Origin: JBIYSM02 sp044759095
GTDB taxonomy: Bacteria; Bacillota; Bacilli; Brevibacillales; Brevibacillaceae
Reading direction: 5' to 3'
Length of the DNA: 64,000 nt
Assembly: GCF_044759095.2 (NCBI RefSeq)
Contig: NZ_JBIYSM020000015.1
Location: 1 to 64,000, forward strand
Below the pieces are notes generated by a model, which was not told the DNA's origin, made no database searches, and worked only from the letters and a program-made list of their open reading frames with translations. Position numbers and translations under genes: made by a program. Shown piece after piece: positions 24,089-32,870 of the stretch. The first letter of the stretch is position 1. Each line of letters starts with the position of its first letter.

Positions 24089-24934
24089 CTATTCTTTAAT
24101 GCCGCCTGCAACCATCCCTTGCACCAAAAAGCGTTGAAAAATGATCGTAATGACGAGGGGAGGAATCGTTGCCAGGACTCCGCCCGTTGCGATCATGCCG
24201 TAATCAACCGCGTTTTTGCCGCTGAATTCGGCGATGGCTACAGAGATCGTTTTTGCTTCAAGCGATGACGTGAACAATAGTGAGAAGAAAAATTCGTCCC
24301 AGGCCAACAGAAACGCCAGTATGCCCGTTGCAATGATACCGGGCCGTACAATCGGAAAGATCACGTACCACAGTGTTTGCAATCGGCTGCAGCCATCTAC
24401 CGCTGCCGCTTCATCAAACTCTTTGGAAATGGAAGTAAAATAACTTTGCATGACCCATATGACAAACGGGATCACGAACGTCAGATCCAATAATACCAAG
24501 GTCCATTTGGAGTCAAGCATCTGCATGCTGCTAAAAAGCAGATACAACGGAATCACAATGACAACCGGTGGAATCATGTAGGTAAACAGGAATACATATA
24601 CCAAATTCTTCCTGAACGGAAACTCATACCGCGAAATGGCGTAAGCAGCCAATCCGCCGACAAACAATGCAATGACCGTAACAATGGATGCAACCGTAAA
24701 ACTGTTGATCATGGAAATTTTAAACGCGTACGCCATGTCATTGTTGGGATTGGCAAAGATATCCCTGTAACGTTCAAACGTCAGGTTGTCCGGTATCCAC
24801 TTGAGCGGTGTGGTTGTCAGGTCTTTTTGATAGGAAATGCTGGAGATAACCAGCCACACAAAGGGAGCCAATGTAAAGAGAGCGACACACAACGCGAATC
24901 CGTACTGGAGCAGGCGGAATGGTTTGCTTCTCAT
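24089..24934 (-). CDS. Carbohydrate ABC transporter permease (MalG type)
   Basis: A 281-residue permease with six spans and EAA loop DEAAAVDGCSRLQTLWYVIFP. It works with the MalF-type permease just upstream. Strong GAAGGGGGAG site. No ATPase gene is in the operon, as for the other importer in the window. Confidence 0.92.
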   Translation of the reverse strand: MRSKPFRLLQYGFALCVALFTLAPFVWLVISSISYQKDLTTTPLKWIPDNLTFERYRDIFANPNNDMAYAFKISMINSFTVASIVTVIALFVGGLAAYAISRYEFPFRKNLVYVFLFTYMIPPVVIVIPLYLLFSSMQMLDSKWTLVLLDLTFVIPFVIWVMQSYFTSISKEFDEAAAVDGCSRLQTLWYVIFPIVRPGIIATGILAFLLAWDEFFFSLLFTSSLEAKTISVAIAEFSGKNAVDYGMIATGGVLATIPPLVITIIFQRFLVQGMVAGGIKE

Positions 24935-24935
24935 C

Positions 24936-25820
24936 TTATGCGGTCTCCCCCTTCTTCAACATCTTCACGTACGCATAGGTCAAGAGCGCAATCATCATCC
25001 CGATCAGATAGGAAATGGTTGCTCCCTGGGAGTATTGCAGGTTGCTGAATGCTTTCAAATAGGCTTGGTAAGTCAGAACCATCGTTCCGTTGGCCGGGCC
25101 GCCCTGTGTAATGGCATAAATGATGTCAAAAACCTTGAACGTCTCCATCGTTCTCATCACGATGATCACCAGGAACGTAGGCTTCAGGTATGGCAGCGTC
25201 AAGGCAAAAAATCTTCTGATCATACCCGCGCCGTCTACCATGGCTGCCTCGTACACAGACTTGTTCACCAATTGCAGGGCCGCCAACACAAAAATCGCCA
25301 CCAGCGGCGTCATTTTCCACACGTCCGCAATAATGACCATATTCATGGCCATCCATGGACTGTTTAACCAGGATTGGTATTGATCGATGACATGAAGCTG
25401 CGTTAACAGTGCATTTAATGCCCCGTACTCGCTGTGATAGATCCATTTCCACATCGCCCCGTTGACGATGGTAGGTACAGCCCACGGGATGATGATGATC
25501 GAGCGCAAAAACGTTTTCCCTTTGATATCTTCATTCAGAAGCAGCGCGATCAACGTGCCAAGTATGAGCTCAATGGAAATGGAAACAACAGCGAAGTATG
25601 CCGTCCGGCCTGCGGAAGCCCAGAAATCACGATCCGAAAGAACGTCCATGTAGTTTTGCAGCCAGACATAGTCGCCAAGACTTCCTGCCGATAAATCCAA
25701 GTCTTTTAGACTGTATAAAAACGTTTCAATCAACGGATACAGGACAATCCCGAACACGATAAAAACGGACGGAGCAATAATCAGCCATGCAAATTGAGCA
25801 TCGCTTACCTTCCTCTTCAT
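24936..25820 (-). CDS. Carbohydrate ABC transporter permease (MalF type)
   Basis: A 294-residue permease with an N-terminal anchor and EAA loop YEAAMVDGAGMIRRFFALTLP. AQFAWLIIAPSVFIVF forms the first span. Ribosome binding site GAAAGGGG. It lies between the binding protein and the MalG-type permease. Confidence 0.92.
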   Translation of the reverse strand: MKRKVSDAQFAWLIIAPSVFIVFGIVLYPLIETFLYSLKDLDLSAGSLGDYVWLQNYMDVLSDRDFWASAGRTAYFAVVSISIELILGTLIALLLNEDIKGKTFLRSIIIIPWAVPTIVNGAMWKWIYHSEYGALNALLTQLHVIDQYQSWLNSPWMAMNMVIIADVWKMTPLVAIFVLAALQLVNKSVYEAAMVDGAGMIRRFFALTLPYLKPTFLVIIVMRTMETFKVFDIIYAITQGGPANGTMVLTYQAYLKAFSNLQYSQGATISYLIGMMIALLTYAYVKMLKKGETA

Positions 25821-25868
25821 GCTGTACCCCTTTCTTTGAAGAAGAAAAGGGGGAGAATATCCCCCTCC

Positions 25869-27140
25869 CTATTTATTAGCCAGCTCCTCTGCTTTTTGTT
25901 GCAGCTCTGCTAACGTATCCTTGACCGATTTTTGACCCATCAATGCTTGTTGGATACCTACCTGCAATTCGGTAGAAAGGCTTCCATACCAGGGAACTTG
26001 AGGGCGGTTTGCCAGATAGTCATATTGAATCTTGGAAGCGGCGACGACTTCAGGGTTGGTGGAAATCACATCTTTGTCTTCATAAAGGGATTTCCAAATC
26101 GGAAGCGCATTTTTGGCATATTTCTTCTGGACTTCCTTGGAAGAGAGGTACTCCATGTATTTCCAAGCCTCATCCGGATGCTTGCTTCCTTTTGCAAGAG
26201 CGACACCCATGCCGCCATTGACGGAAGCGCTAATCACGCTGCCTTGCCCCGGGCTTGGAGCAATGCCCACCTGTCCCGCAACCTGGGATTGGGATTTATC
26301 GTTGGCGAGATTGTACATGTACGTCCAGTTCAAGGCGAATGCCGCTTTCCCGCTGGAGAATACGCCGCGCACATCTTCCTCCAGGAATTCGGTGGATTTG
26401 GGATTGCTGATGCCATCTTTCAGGCTTTGGACCATGAAGTTCAGCGCTTTTTCGTTTCCTTCATCGGTCAATGTCGGCTTTCCATCCCGAACCATTTTTC
26501 CGCCAAACGTTTCAGACAAGGTCGTAAAGTCGCAAGAGAGCGCCTCTGCTTGCTTCCAGCTCCACACGATCGGGTATTCTACCAACCCTTTCTCCTTGAT
26601 CACTTTCGCTTGCTGCACAAGTTCGTCCCATGTCTTGGGAGGATGGGTAAACCCGGCCTTGTTCAGCATCTCTTTATTGTAAAAAAGAAACTTCGTATCG
26701 TTTAACCAGGGAAGACCGTAGAGCTTGCCTTCATACGAGACAGCGTCCAAGGCTCCCGCAAAAATATCTTTGCGGTCCGCTTCCGACAATTTATCGGTAA
26801 CGTCCTGAACAATTCCCGCTTTGGCAAACTTCGCTGTCCACGGGGCATCGATCAGTACGACGTCATACCCTCCGCTTGGCGCGCCGGTCAGGATTTTTTG
26901 CTCCAGGGCTTCATAGGGTACGAAAGTGGTATTTACTTTAATATTGGGGTTTTTGCTCATAAACTCTTTCGTAATGGAAGTAATGTCTTCCTCGCTATAC
27001 CCTGCCTGCTTCATGAAGATGGCATTCAAGGTAACCGGCCCTTTGTTTGATGAATCGGCGTTTTCTTTGTTCGTACTGCAACCAGCGAGCGTTGCAGCCA
27101 CGAGAACGGAAGATAAAAATATGGACCACAGCTTTTTCAT
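25869..27140 (-). CDS. ABC sugar-binding lipoprotein
   Basis: A 423-residue family-1 solute-binding protein. The signal peptide (MKKLWSIFLSSVLVAATLAGC) has lipobox LAGC. The mature part contains the family stretch GSVISASVNGGMGVALAKGSKHPDEAW. Its start overlaps the stop of the ROK regulator (ATGA), so regulator and importer are translated from one message. Amino-sugar or oligosaccharide uptake is inferred from the nagB-type gene downstream. Confidence 0.92.
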   Translation of the reverse strand: MKKLWSIFLSSVLVAATLAGCSTNKENADSSNKGPVTLNAIFMKQAGYSEEDITSITKEFMSKNPNIKVNTTFVPYEALEQKILTGAPSGGYDVVLIDAPWTAKFAKAGIVQDVTDKLSEADRKDIFAGALDAVSYEGKLYGLPWLNDTKFLFYNKEMLNKAGFTHPPKTWDELVQQAKVIKEKGLVEYPIVWSWKQAEALSCDFTTLSETFGGKMVRDGKPTLTDEGNEKALNFMVQSLKDGISNPKSTEFLEEDVRGVFSSGKAAFALNWTYMYNLANDKSQSQVAGQVGIAPSPGQGSVISASVNGGMGVALAKGSKHPDEAWKYMEYLSSKEVQKKYAKNALPIWKSLYEDKDVISTNPEVVAASKIQYDYLANRPQVPWYGSLSTELQVGIQQALMGQKSVKDTLAELQQKAEELANK

Positions 27141-28279
27141 ACAAGTTCCCCCTTGTCATTCACTTCTTGTATTTTTTGAAAGGCAAACGCGATTGCTCCC
27201 AGCCCGCCCGCATCGGTACCCAAGCGAGCCAACTCCACTTCCGGATGATTCGGCGTAAACTTCTTGATATTTTCAATAATCTTTTCCAAGACAAGATGCA
27301 TAGACTCGGAAACGCCGCCACCCAGGATCACTTTCTCCGGGTTGAGCAAGCTGCAAATATTGGCGATCGCAATCGAAACATCCAGCACGAATTTTTCAAT
27401 CACGGATATCGCCAGGGGATTGCCATTCTTATATTGTTGAAAAAGTTCTGCTCCGGTAAAACCGTGGCCGGAGAGAGCTGTTCCGGAAGTTTTGTTCTCA
27501 AAGGTTCCAAATTGGCCAACACGATTTTCCAGACCGTTGCGGACATCTTCCCCATCGATCAGATATCCGATCTCGCCGGCCGAAAAATGATGGCCTTCGA
27601 TGAGCTCGCCATTCGAGACGATGGCGCATCCCACACCGGTACCAAAGGCGATGAACGCCATGTGCCGGGATTGGTTGCCGGAACCTAACCACTTTTCCCC
27701 CAAGGCTGCACACCGCACATCGTTATTGATAAATACGGGAAAGGAAAAGTGCCCCTGCATGATATCCCGCAGGGGGAGGTTCTGCCATCCCAGCGCGGGA
27801 GAATCAATCACGATTCCCTGTTTGGTATTGGTGATGGCTGGTACGCCTACCCCCATCGCAATAATCAATTGTTCTTGGATTCCGGATTCCTGAATGCTGT
27901 CTTTGATCATGGCGACAAGATCGTCAATGTTTGAAGACGTTTTCAATTTTCTCTTGTAAACAACCTCACCATCCCAGTCCGTAATGATAATCAAAACTTT
28001 GGTTCCACCTATATCTACTCCTACACCATAGGCTGATTTGGGGTTGAACCCCAATTGTATCCCTGGTCTGCCGCCTTCCTTCGTAGAGTTGCCAAACCCT
28101 AACTCGATGATGATTTTCCTGTGCAGAAGGTCGTCAACAATAGAAGATACGGTAGAACGACTAAGACCCAGCTTCTTTGAAATTGATGCTCTGCTAATCG
28201 GTTGTTCAGAACGGATCAATTCCAATACAAGTGAGTGATTGGTGTTTTTAATCAGCTTCGATATGGTGTTTTTCTCCAT
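27137..28279 (-). CDS. ROK-family transcriptional regulator (NagC/XylR type)
   Basis: A 380-residue regulator. The N-terminal winged helix contains QPISRASISKKLGLSRSTVSSIVDDLL. The ROK domain has GVGVDIGGTKVLIIITD and the family's IAFGTGVGCAIVSNGELIEGHHFSAGEIGYL. The usual CxCGxxGC zinc cysteines of NagC-type ROK proteins are missing here (ENRVGQFGTFENK lies in that place). Start 28279 follows GAAGGG; the longer frame runs into the operator. It should repress its own sugar-ABC-nagB operon. Confidence 0.88.
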   Translation of the reverse strand: MEKNTISKLIKNTNHSLVLELIRSEQPISRASISKKLGLSRSTVSSIVDDLLHRKIIIELGFGNSTKEGGRPGIQLGFNPKSAYGVGVDIGGTKVLIIITDWDGEVVYKRKLKTSSNIDDLVAMIKDSIQESGIQEQLIIAMGVGVPAITNTKQGIVIDSPALGWQNLPLRDIMQGHFSFPVFINNDVRCAALGEKWLGSGNQSRHMAFIAFGTGVGCAIVSNGELIEGHHFSAGEIGYLIDGEDVRNGLENRVGQFGTFENKTSGTALSGHGFTGAELFQQYKNGNPLAISVIEKFVLDVSIAIANICSLLNPEKVILGGGVSESMHLVLEKIIENIKKFTPNHPEVELARLGTDAGGLGAIAFAFQKIQEVNDKGELV

Positions 28280-28298
28280 TGTCTCTACCCTTCGAATT

Positions 28299-28327
28299 AG
28301 TTTGTTTGTTCGGAAAATAAACAAACT
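28299..28327. promoter_or_regulatory. ROK regulator operator
   Basis: AGTTTGTTT (28299-28307) and AAACAAACT (28319-28327) are perfect nine-base arms around an 11-base spacer, 20 bases upstream of the ROK start. Position suits autoregulation of the regulator-importer-nagB operon. Confidence 0.65.
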
Positions 28328-28412
28328 TGTATCTTTATCGTAATCTACTCCTTGTATGATGTCAATAGAAAATGGGCCCCATCCCTTTCCTTGCGGCTGT
28401 ATTCATATACAA

Positions 28413-28440
28413 AAGCTGTCGGCTTTGAAGCCGACAGCTT
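28413..28440 (-). terminator. Terminator of the ba3-type oxidase operon
   Basis: AAGCTGTCGGCTT and AAGCCGACAGCTT form a 13-pair stem with a two-base loop. The flanks are A- and T-rich on both sides, so it could act in both directions. It lies 24 bases beyond the subunit I stop. Confidence 0.85.
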
Positions 28441-28463
28441 TTTGTTTGTTGCCCTTGTTCCGT

Positions 28464-30125
28464 TTACCACGTCCGGATCGGAGGAGATCCTGGAGCATGA
28501 TGGGTGATTTGTTCCATAATCGGATAGCCGTAGGCCATCACAACCAGGAAGGCCAACACCCCCACCCACACGGGCCAACGCTCGAGAATGCCCGGAGTGT
28601 GTTGCTCCCCGTCCGTTTCCCCGATCGGATATTCCGCATTTCCTTTCGGAGCAAAGAAGGCCAGATAACCCAGAATGAGGATCAGCAGGATTGCAGCAGT
28701 GAAGAGCAGCCCTCCGCCAAACGCCATTACTTGTTGGTACGGCATCCAGCTTAACGCTGTCGGATGATCCATGTACGTCGTGTAGTCGGTCCGACGCGGC
28801 GTACCTGCCAATCCCAGCCCGTGCATCGCACCGGACATCAGGAACATCCCTACTGCCCAGAACACGGTTTGGACCATTCCCATCCGGTTCGCGGTCGGCG
28901 TCAGGGTGCGTCCGGTCAGTACGGGAATCAACCAGTAGCTGACACCGAAGAAGGTAAGAGCCACAGCCGTACCTACCGTGATGTGGAAGTGTCCGGTTAC
29001 CCAGATGGTGTTGTGCACGACGGCATTCATCTGGTTGGACGCGTTGATGATACCGCCCGTTCCGGCAGGGATAAAGAACAGCATACCGACAAACGGTGCG
29101 AAGAAGCGCACGTCCGTCCACGGCAGCTTTTTCAGCCAGCCAAACAGTCCCAAGCCGCCTTTTTTGCGGCCCGTCGTCTCAAACACCGCAAACATGGAGA
29201 ACGCAGTCATCAACGATGGCAAAACGACGATCAGGGTCAAGATCACGTGAATCATTTTCCAGCCGGGGGAGATACCCGGTTCCATCAACTGATGGTGGAA
29301 ACCGACCGGAATCGAGAAGAGCAAAAGCAGAATAAAGGCAAGGCGAGCGAGCGAATCACTGAAGACGTGGCCGCCAATGATGCGCGGGATGTTCACGTAC
29401 CAGGCGATATAGGCCGGCATCAGCCAGAAGTAAACCAGCGGGTGCCCGAAAAACCAGAACAACGTACGGCTCAGCATGACGTTGATGGTCGGTGTCCAGC
29501 CAAACGACCACGGAATCAGTTGGAACAGTACCTCGATTGCTACAGGGATGGTACAAACGATCCACAGGACAAATGTGGTTACCGACATAAAGACAAACAA
29601 GGGAGACATCTTGCCGGGGTTTTCCCGTTTCCATTTGCGATAGCTGCTGATGATTCCGAATCCGCCCAGCCAGCTGCCCACAACCAGCAGGGCCGTTCCG
29701 ATGTAGAAGTACGGCGATGCTTTAAGCGGTGCGTAAAACGTGTACAGCACCGACGCTTCGTTCATCAGGATGGTCACGACACCCATCGCGGTACCGATCA
29801 CCATCAGCACAAATCCGCTCCAGCCGAAGCGAAGTGCCGTGCCATGCAGGGAGCCGCCGGTCGTGCGGGCTACACCCGAAAAGAGAAAACCGATGATGAA
29901 GAACGTGGTAAAAATGAGTGCCATCAAGACACCGTGCGCAGTCAAAATTTGATAGTAATTCGTCCAGCTTGGCAGTTCCATGATGCCGCCGCGCACCATC
30001 CCCTGCACCATCCCTGCGAGCGCCGCCAAACCAAAGGCGACATACGCCACGATGATGTAGGCCATACTCAAGCGCGCAGTGGGACGATCCACTTCTGCAG
30101 CGGAACCATTTCGAATTCCTTTCAT
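28464..30125 (-). CDS. cbaA: ba3-type cytochrome c oxidase subunit I
   Basis: A 553-residue, roughly 13-span haem-copper oxidase subunit. Visible ligand regions are TAHGVLMALI (low-spin haem), WFFGHPLVYFWLMPAY (CuB), FHHQLMEPG (CuB histidine pair), and VTGHFHITVG (haem histidines). The sequence lacks the canonical EVY proton-channel residues and fits the B-family (ba3/CbaA) oxidases, which work well at low oxygen. It is preceded by subunit II and the small IIa subunit in one operon. Confidence 0.93.
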   Translation of the reverse strand: MKGIRNGSAAEVDRPTARLSMAYIIVAYVAFGLAALAGMVQGMVRGGIMELPSWTNYYQILTAHGVLMALIFTTFFIIGFLFSGVARTTGGSLHGTALRFGWSGFVLMVIGTAMGVVTILMNEASVLYTFYAPLKASPYFYIGTALLVVGSWLGGFGIISSYRKWKRENPGKMSPLFVFMSVTTFVLWIVCTIPVAIEVLFQLIPWSFGWTPTINVMLSRTLFWFFGHPLVYFWLMPAYIAWYVNIPRIIGGHVFSDSLARLAFILLLLFSIPVGFHHQLMEPGISPGWKMIHVILTLIVVLPSLMTAFSMFAVFETTGRKKGGLGLFGWLKKLPWTDVRFFAPFVGMLFFIPAGTGGIINASNQMNAVVHNTIWVTGHFHITVGTAVALTFFGVSYWLIPVLTGRTLTPTANRMGMVQTVFWAVGMFLMSGAMHGLGLAGTPRRTDYTTYMDHPTALSWMPYQQVMAFGGGLLFTAAILLILILGYLAFFAPKGNAEYPIGETDGEQHTPGILERWPVWVGVLAFLVVMAYGYPIMEQITHHAPGSPPIRTW

Positions 30126-30149
30126 CTACATTCACCTGCCTGAGGGTTT

Positions 30150-30617
30150 TTACTTCACGATAATCGTCGTCGCCATCACCTGGTGACCCGCTCCGCAGTA
30201 TTCATTGCAGAGAATCAGATACTCACCCGGCTTGTCAAAGGTATAGGAAGCGGAGTTGACATGCCCGGGCAGCACCATAAAGTTCACATTGGTTCCGGGG
30301 ATTTCAAAGCCGTGGATGACGTCGGGACTGGTAACGTGGAAATTCACCTTGGCTCCGACAGGCACTTCCATCTTGTTCGGCCCAAATCCGAAGGCAAACG
30401 CCGTCATGTAGGCGTCGTATTCGTTTTCCCCTACTTTTTTCAAACCCGGTTTATCAAACGGAGGCGTCTCGGCCACTTTCTGGGGGTCGATCATCGTCAT
30501 GTCGCTGGGCGGCTGCATGCCCATGGCGAAAGCGTTGACGCAAAGCAGCGCGATAAACAGCGCAAGTCCCGCTCCGCCCAGTATCAGCCAGATTTTTTCA
30601 AACCGGTGCAAATGCAT
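30150..30617 (-). CDS. cbaB: ba3-type cytochrome c oxidase subunit II
   Basis: A 155-residue protein with one N-terminal span (ILGGAGLALFIALLCVNAF) and an external cupredoxin domain. The binuclear CuA site is complete: H102, C137 and C141 in CNEYCGAGHQ, H145 and M148. The single anchor, instead of two, is typical of B-family oxidases. Start 30617 follows AAAGGAGG. Confidence 0.93.
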   Translation of the reverse strand: MHLHRFEKIWLILGGAGLALFIALLCVNAFAMGMQPPSDMTMIDPQKVAETPPFDKPGLKKVGENEYDAYMTAFAFGFGPNKMEVPVGAKVNFHVTSPDVIHGFEIPGTNVNFMVLPGHVNSASYTFDKPGEYLILCNEYCGAGHQVMATTIIVK

Positions 30618-30645
30618 GTGCGTTTCCTCCTTTACCAACTCTCTA

Positions 30646-30807
30646 TCAGCCTCGATCGAGGAACAGACCAAACGCGCCAAACCAGCTCAGGAGAATGAAC
30701 GCGCCGATCATCAAAACGGCTGCAAACGTCCCTTTCAAGGAGTCTGTTTCCGGCTGGGTTTGCTTCCCCTTGGATACCTTCTGCGGTGGATTGATCCGAG
30801 TTTCCAC
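30646..30807 (-). CDS. ba3-type oxidase small subunit (IIa/CbaD-like)
   Basis: A GTG behind AAGGAGG opens a 53-codon frame beginning VETRINPPQKVSKGK. The polar N-terminus is followed by one span (TFAAVLMIGAFILLSWFGAF) and ends LFLDRG. Size, single span and place directly before subunit II match the subunit IIa of B-family oxidases, which replaces the second helix of subunit II. It is the first gene of the oxidase operon. Confidence 0.8.
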   Translation of the reverse strand: METRINPPQKVSKGKQTQPETDSLKGTFAAVLMIGAFILLSWFGAFGLFLDRG

Positions 30808-30912
30808 TTTTGTTTCCTCCTTACAAACTTAGTGGCGATACTACGCCGGTGCTTCAGTCGGCGATGTTTCTTTACACGCTTCATTCTACTCTCCGTCATC
30901 CGCTGTGTAAGT

Positions 30913-30948
30913 CAGGGAAATCCCCTAAAACGGTAGGGGAACCCCCTG
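30913..30948. promoter_or_regulatory. Paired response-regulator-like sites before the oxidase operon
   Basis: CAGGGAAATCCCCTA (30913-30927) and TAGGGGAACCCCCTG (30934-30948) are two near-copies of one 15-base motif in opposite orientation, about 110 bases upstream of the first oxidase gene. A related palindrome stands before the neighbouring histidine kinase gene. The oxygen-sensing two-component system next door is the likely user. Confidence 0.55.
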
Positions 30949-31001
30949 ATTTTCCTCGATTCCTGTCACAATTCAGACGAAAATAACCCACCCGGCGCAG
31001 G

Positions 31002-31034
31002 ATGGGATGTCCAAATTTATAAATTCTTATACAC
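31002..31034. repeat. 33-bp dispersed repeat, copy 2
   Basis: Identical over 33 bases to 241-273. On the minus strand it follows the hairpin and T-run that end the two-component operon. No gene is associated with it. Confidence 0.8.
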
Positions 31035-31043
31035 GAAAAAAAG

Positions 31044-31067
31044 ACGGCTTGCTCCACCGTCTTCCCA
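31044..31067 (-). terminator. Terminator of the two-component operon
   Basis: AAGACGG and CCGTCTT pair around a short loop. On the minus strand the stem is followed by a run of seven T and then the 33-bp repeat. It lies just beyond the response regulator stop. Confidence 0.75.
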
Positions 31068-31073
31068 GCGTGT

Positions 31074-31730
31074 TTATTCAAAGTCGAGCCAGCCCTTTTT
31101 AATCGCATAGCGCACCAGATCAGGCCTCGTTTTCAGATGCAGCTTCTCCATGATGTGGGCCTTGTGCGATTCCACTGTTTTCACCGAGACGGTAAGCTGT
31201 TCGGCGATCTCCTTGTTGCTGAAGCCCTTGGCGATCAGGATCAGCACTTCCTTCTCCCGGTCGGTCAGGATTTCGTATTTCGCCTGCTCCTCGCCGTTTT
31301 TCACCATCTGCAAAAACTCTTCGATGAGCGATTTCGTCGCAGACGGATAGAGATACGCCATCCCTTTGGAAACGGTGCGGATGGCGGCGATCAGGTCAAG
31401 GTCGGGCGCGCTTTTCAAAATGTAGCCGGAAGCGCCGGCCTGCAATACACGAAACAGGTATTCCTCGTCGTCATGCATCGTCAGCACGAGTACGTGAATA
31501 TCGGGAGCGGCCGCCTTGATCCGTTCAGTGGCGGTCAGCCCGTTTTCTCCGGGCGGCATGCTCAAATCCATCAGGATGACGTCGGGTTTGACCTCCATTG
31601 CCTTTTGGAAGGCCTCTTTTCCGTCAGCCGCGTACCCCACCACTTCCATATCCGGCTGGGCGTTGATCAAAAGACCCAGGCCGGAGCGGACAATGGCGTG
31701 ATCGTCAGCGATCAGGACGCGAATGGTCAT
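31074..31730 (-). CDS. NarL/NreC-type response regulator
   Basis: A 218-residue regulator. The receiver has the acidic pair DD (9-10), phosphorylation site D55 (LMDLSMP) and KSA lysine. The C-terminal LuxR-type helix-turn-helix contains LTDREKEVLILIAKGFSNKEIAEQLTVSVKTVE. Start 31730 follows AAGGGGG by nine bases; the gene overlaps the kinase gene by 26 bases. It should be phosphorylated by the Fe-S kinase upstream and bind the CAGGG/CCCT palindromes. Confidence 0.92.
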   Translation of the reverse strand: MTIRVLIADDHAIVRSGLGLLINAQPDMEVVGYAADGKEAFQKAMEVKPDVILMDLSMPPGENGLTATERIKAAAPDIHVLVLTMHDDEEYLFRVLQAGASGYILKSAPDLDLIAAIRTVSKGMAYLYPSATKSLIEEFLQMVKNGEEQAKYEILTDREKEVLILIAKGFSNKEIAEQLTVSVKTVESHKAHIMEKLHLKTRPDLVRYAIKKGWLDFE

Positions 31731-32796
31731 CTTCAACATCCCCCTTCCCAAGCGGTATTCGTACAAAAATCGACGTACCCTCGCCTTCCGCTGAACGAAT
31801 GTCAACGCTGCCACCCAGCAGCTGGGCCCGCTCTTTCATGCCGAAAAGCCCTAACCCCGTACCGTTGGTCTCAACTTGTTTGGGATCAAAGCCGATCCCG
31901 TCGTCCACAATGGTCAGCACAATTTCGCCGCCTTTGTCCTCAAAGACGATGCACAGCCGGTCCGTTTGCGCGTATTTGGCCGCATTGGTCATGGCCTCCT
32001 GCACGATTCGGTACAAGGCCGTTTCAATTGCAGGCCCGTAGCGGCGCCGGTCTCCGCGTACATCCAGAGCGACCTGGATGCCGAAGCTTTGTTCCACCCG
32101 CTTGATCAGCGAACGGATGGCAGGCAGAAGACCCAGGTCGTCCAATGCGGATGGACGAAGCTCCAGAGCCATCCGTTTGACTTCTTCCATCGCCTTGGCC
32201 GCCATCTGCTGAATTTCCGCCACATGTTGTTTCAGCTGTGCATTTATTCTGCTTTGTCCGATGACATTCAGTCCGACCAGAATGCTGTAAAGCGCCTGTC
32301 CCACACCGTCGTGCAGCTCACGGGAAATTCGTTTGCGCTCCTCCTCCTGGGCCTGGATGACGTAATGGGTCAGCTTGTGTTGGTACCGCTCCTTTTCTGC
32401 CTGCTGCTGGGCGGACATGTCGCGCAGGATCAGCACCAGTTTGGCCGTAGATCCCTGCGGCAGCTGCGATGAGCTGGCGGCCACCGGGTATTGCCGGCCG
32501 TCTTTTGTCCGAAGCCGCATCTCGAACGACGGTATCTGCACCTGTTTGAAAAAGCAATCCGAACAGGTCGTGTCTTCCTTGCATGTCGCCATGCCGACGC
32601 AGACCTCGCAAATGTGACGATGTCCAATCAGTTCTTCCTTGCTCCAACCGGTCATTTTTTCCACGGCAGCGTTCGCTGTTACAATCAGTCCGTCCTTATC
32701 GATAACCAGTATGGCATCGCTTGTATTCGCAAAAATCGATTGAAACAACGAGAAGGCTTCACTGGACGTACCCAGTTCTTCAATCCAAGCGTACAT
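31705..32796 (-). CDS. NreB-like Fe-S PAS histidine kinase
   Basis: A 363-residue cytoplasmic kinase without membrane spans. The PAS domain (about 15-125) carries C63-x2-C66-x11-C78-x2-C81, plus C72. This spacing equals that of the [4Fe-4S] cluster in the staphylococcal oxygen sensor NreB. HisKA_3 follows with H162 in ISRELHDGVGQ, then the ATPase domain ending in GTGLGLFGMKERAQLLGG. It probably reads oxygen and signals to the overlapping response regulator. The ba3-type oxidase operon next to it is a natural target. Confidence 0.9.
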   Translation of the reverse strand: MYAWIEELGTSSEAFSLFQSIFANTSDAILVIDKDGLIVTANAAVEKMTGWSKEELIGHRHICEVCVGMATCKEDTTCSDCFFKQVQIPSFEMRLRTKDGRQYPVAASSSQLPQGSTAKLVLILRDMSAQQQAEKERYQHKLTHYVIQAQEEERKRISRELHDGVGQALYSILVGLNVIGQSRINAQLKQHVAEIQQMAAKAMEEVKRMALELRPSALDDLGLLPAIRSLIKRVEQSFGIQVALDVRGDRRRYGPAIETALYRIVQEAMTNAAKYAQTDRLCIVFEDKGGEIVLTIVDDGIGFDPKQVETNGTGLGLFGMKERAQLLGGSVDIRSAEGEGTSIFVRIPLGKGDVEDDHSRPDR

Positions 32797-32858
32797 GGTA
32801 TCCTCCTCACTCTTCGTACTTATCGCTATTGTAGTGATTTCGCGAAGGAAAGTGTATC

Positions 32859-32870
32859 AGGGAATTCCCT
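32859..32870. promoter_or_regulatory. Palindrome before the histidine kinase gene
   Basis: AGGGAATTCCCT is a perfect 12-base palindrome about 65 bases upstream of the kinase start. It shares the CAGGGAA.TCCC core with the two sites in front of the oxidase operon. Autoregulation by the response regulator is inferred. Confidence 0.5.

Noticed and set aside
28764..30143. 459-codon open frame on the plus strand
   Set aside because: Antisense of the ba3-type oxidase subunit I gene, which shows all haem and copper ligands.
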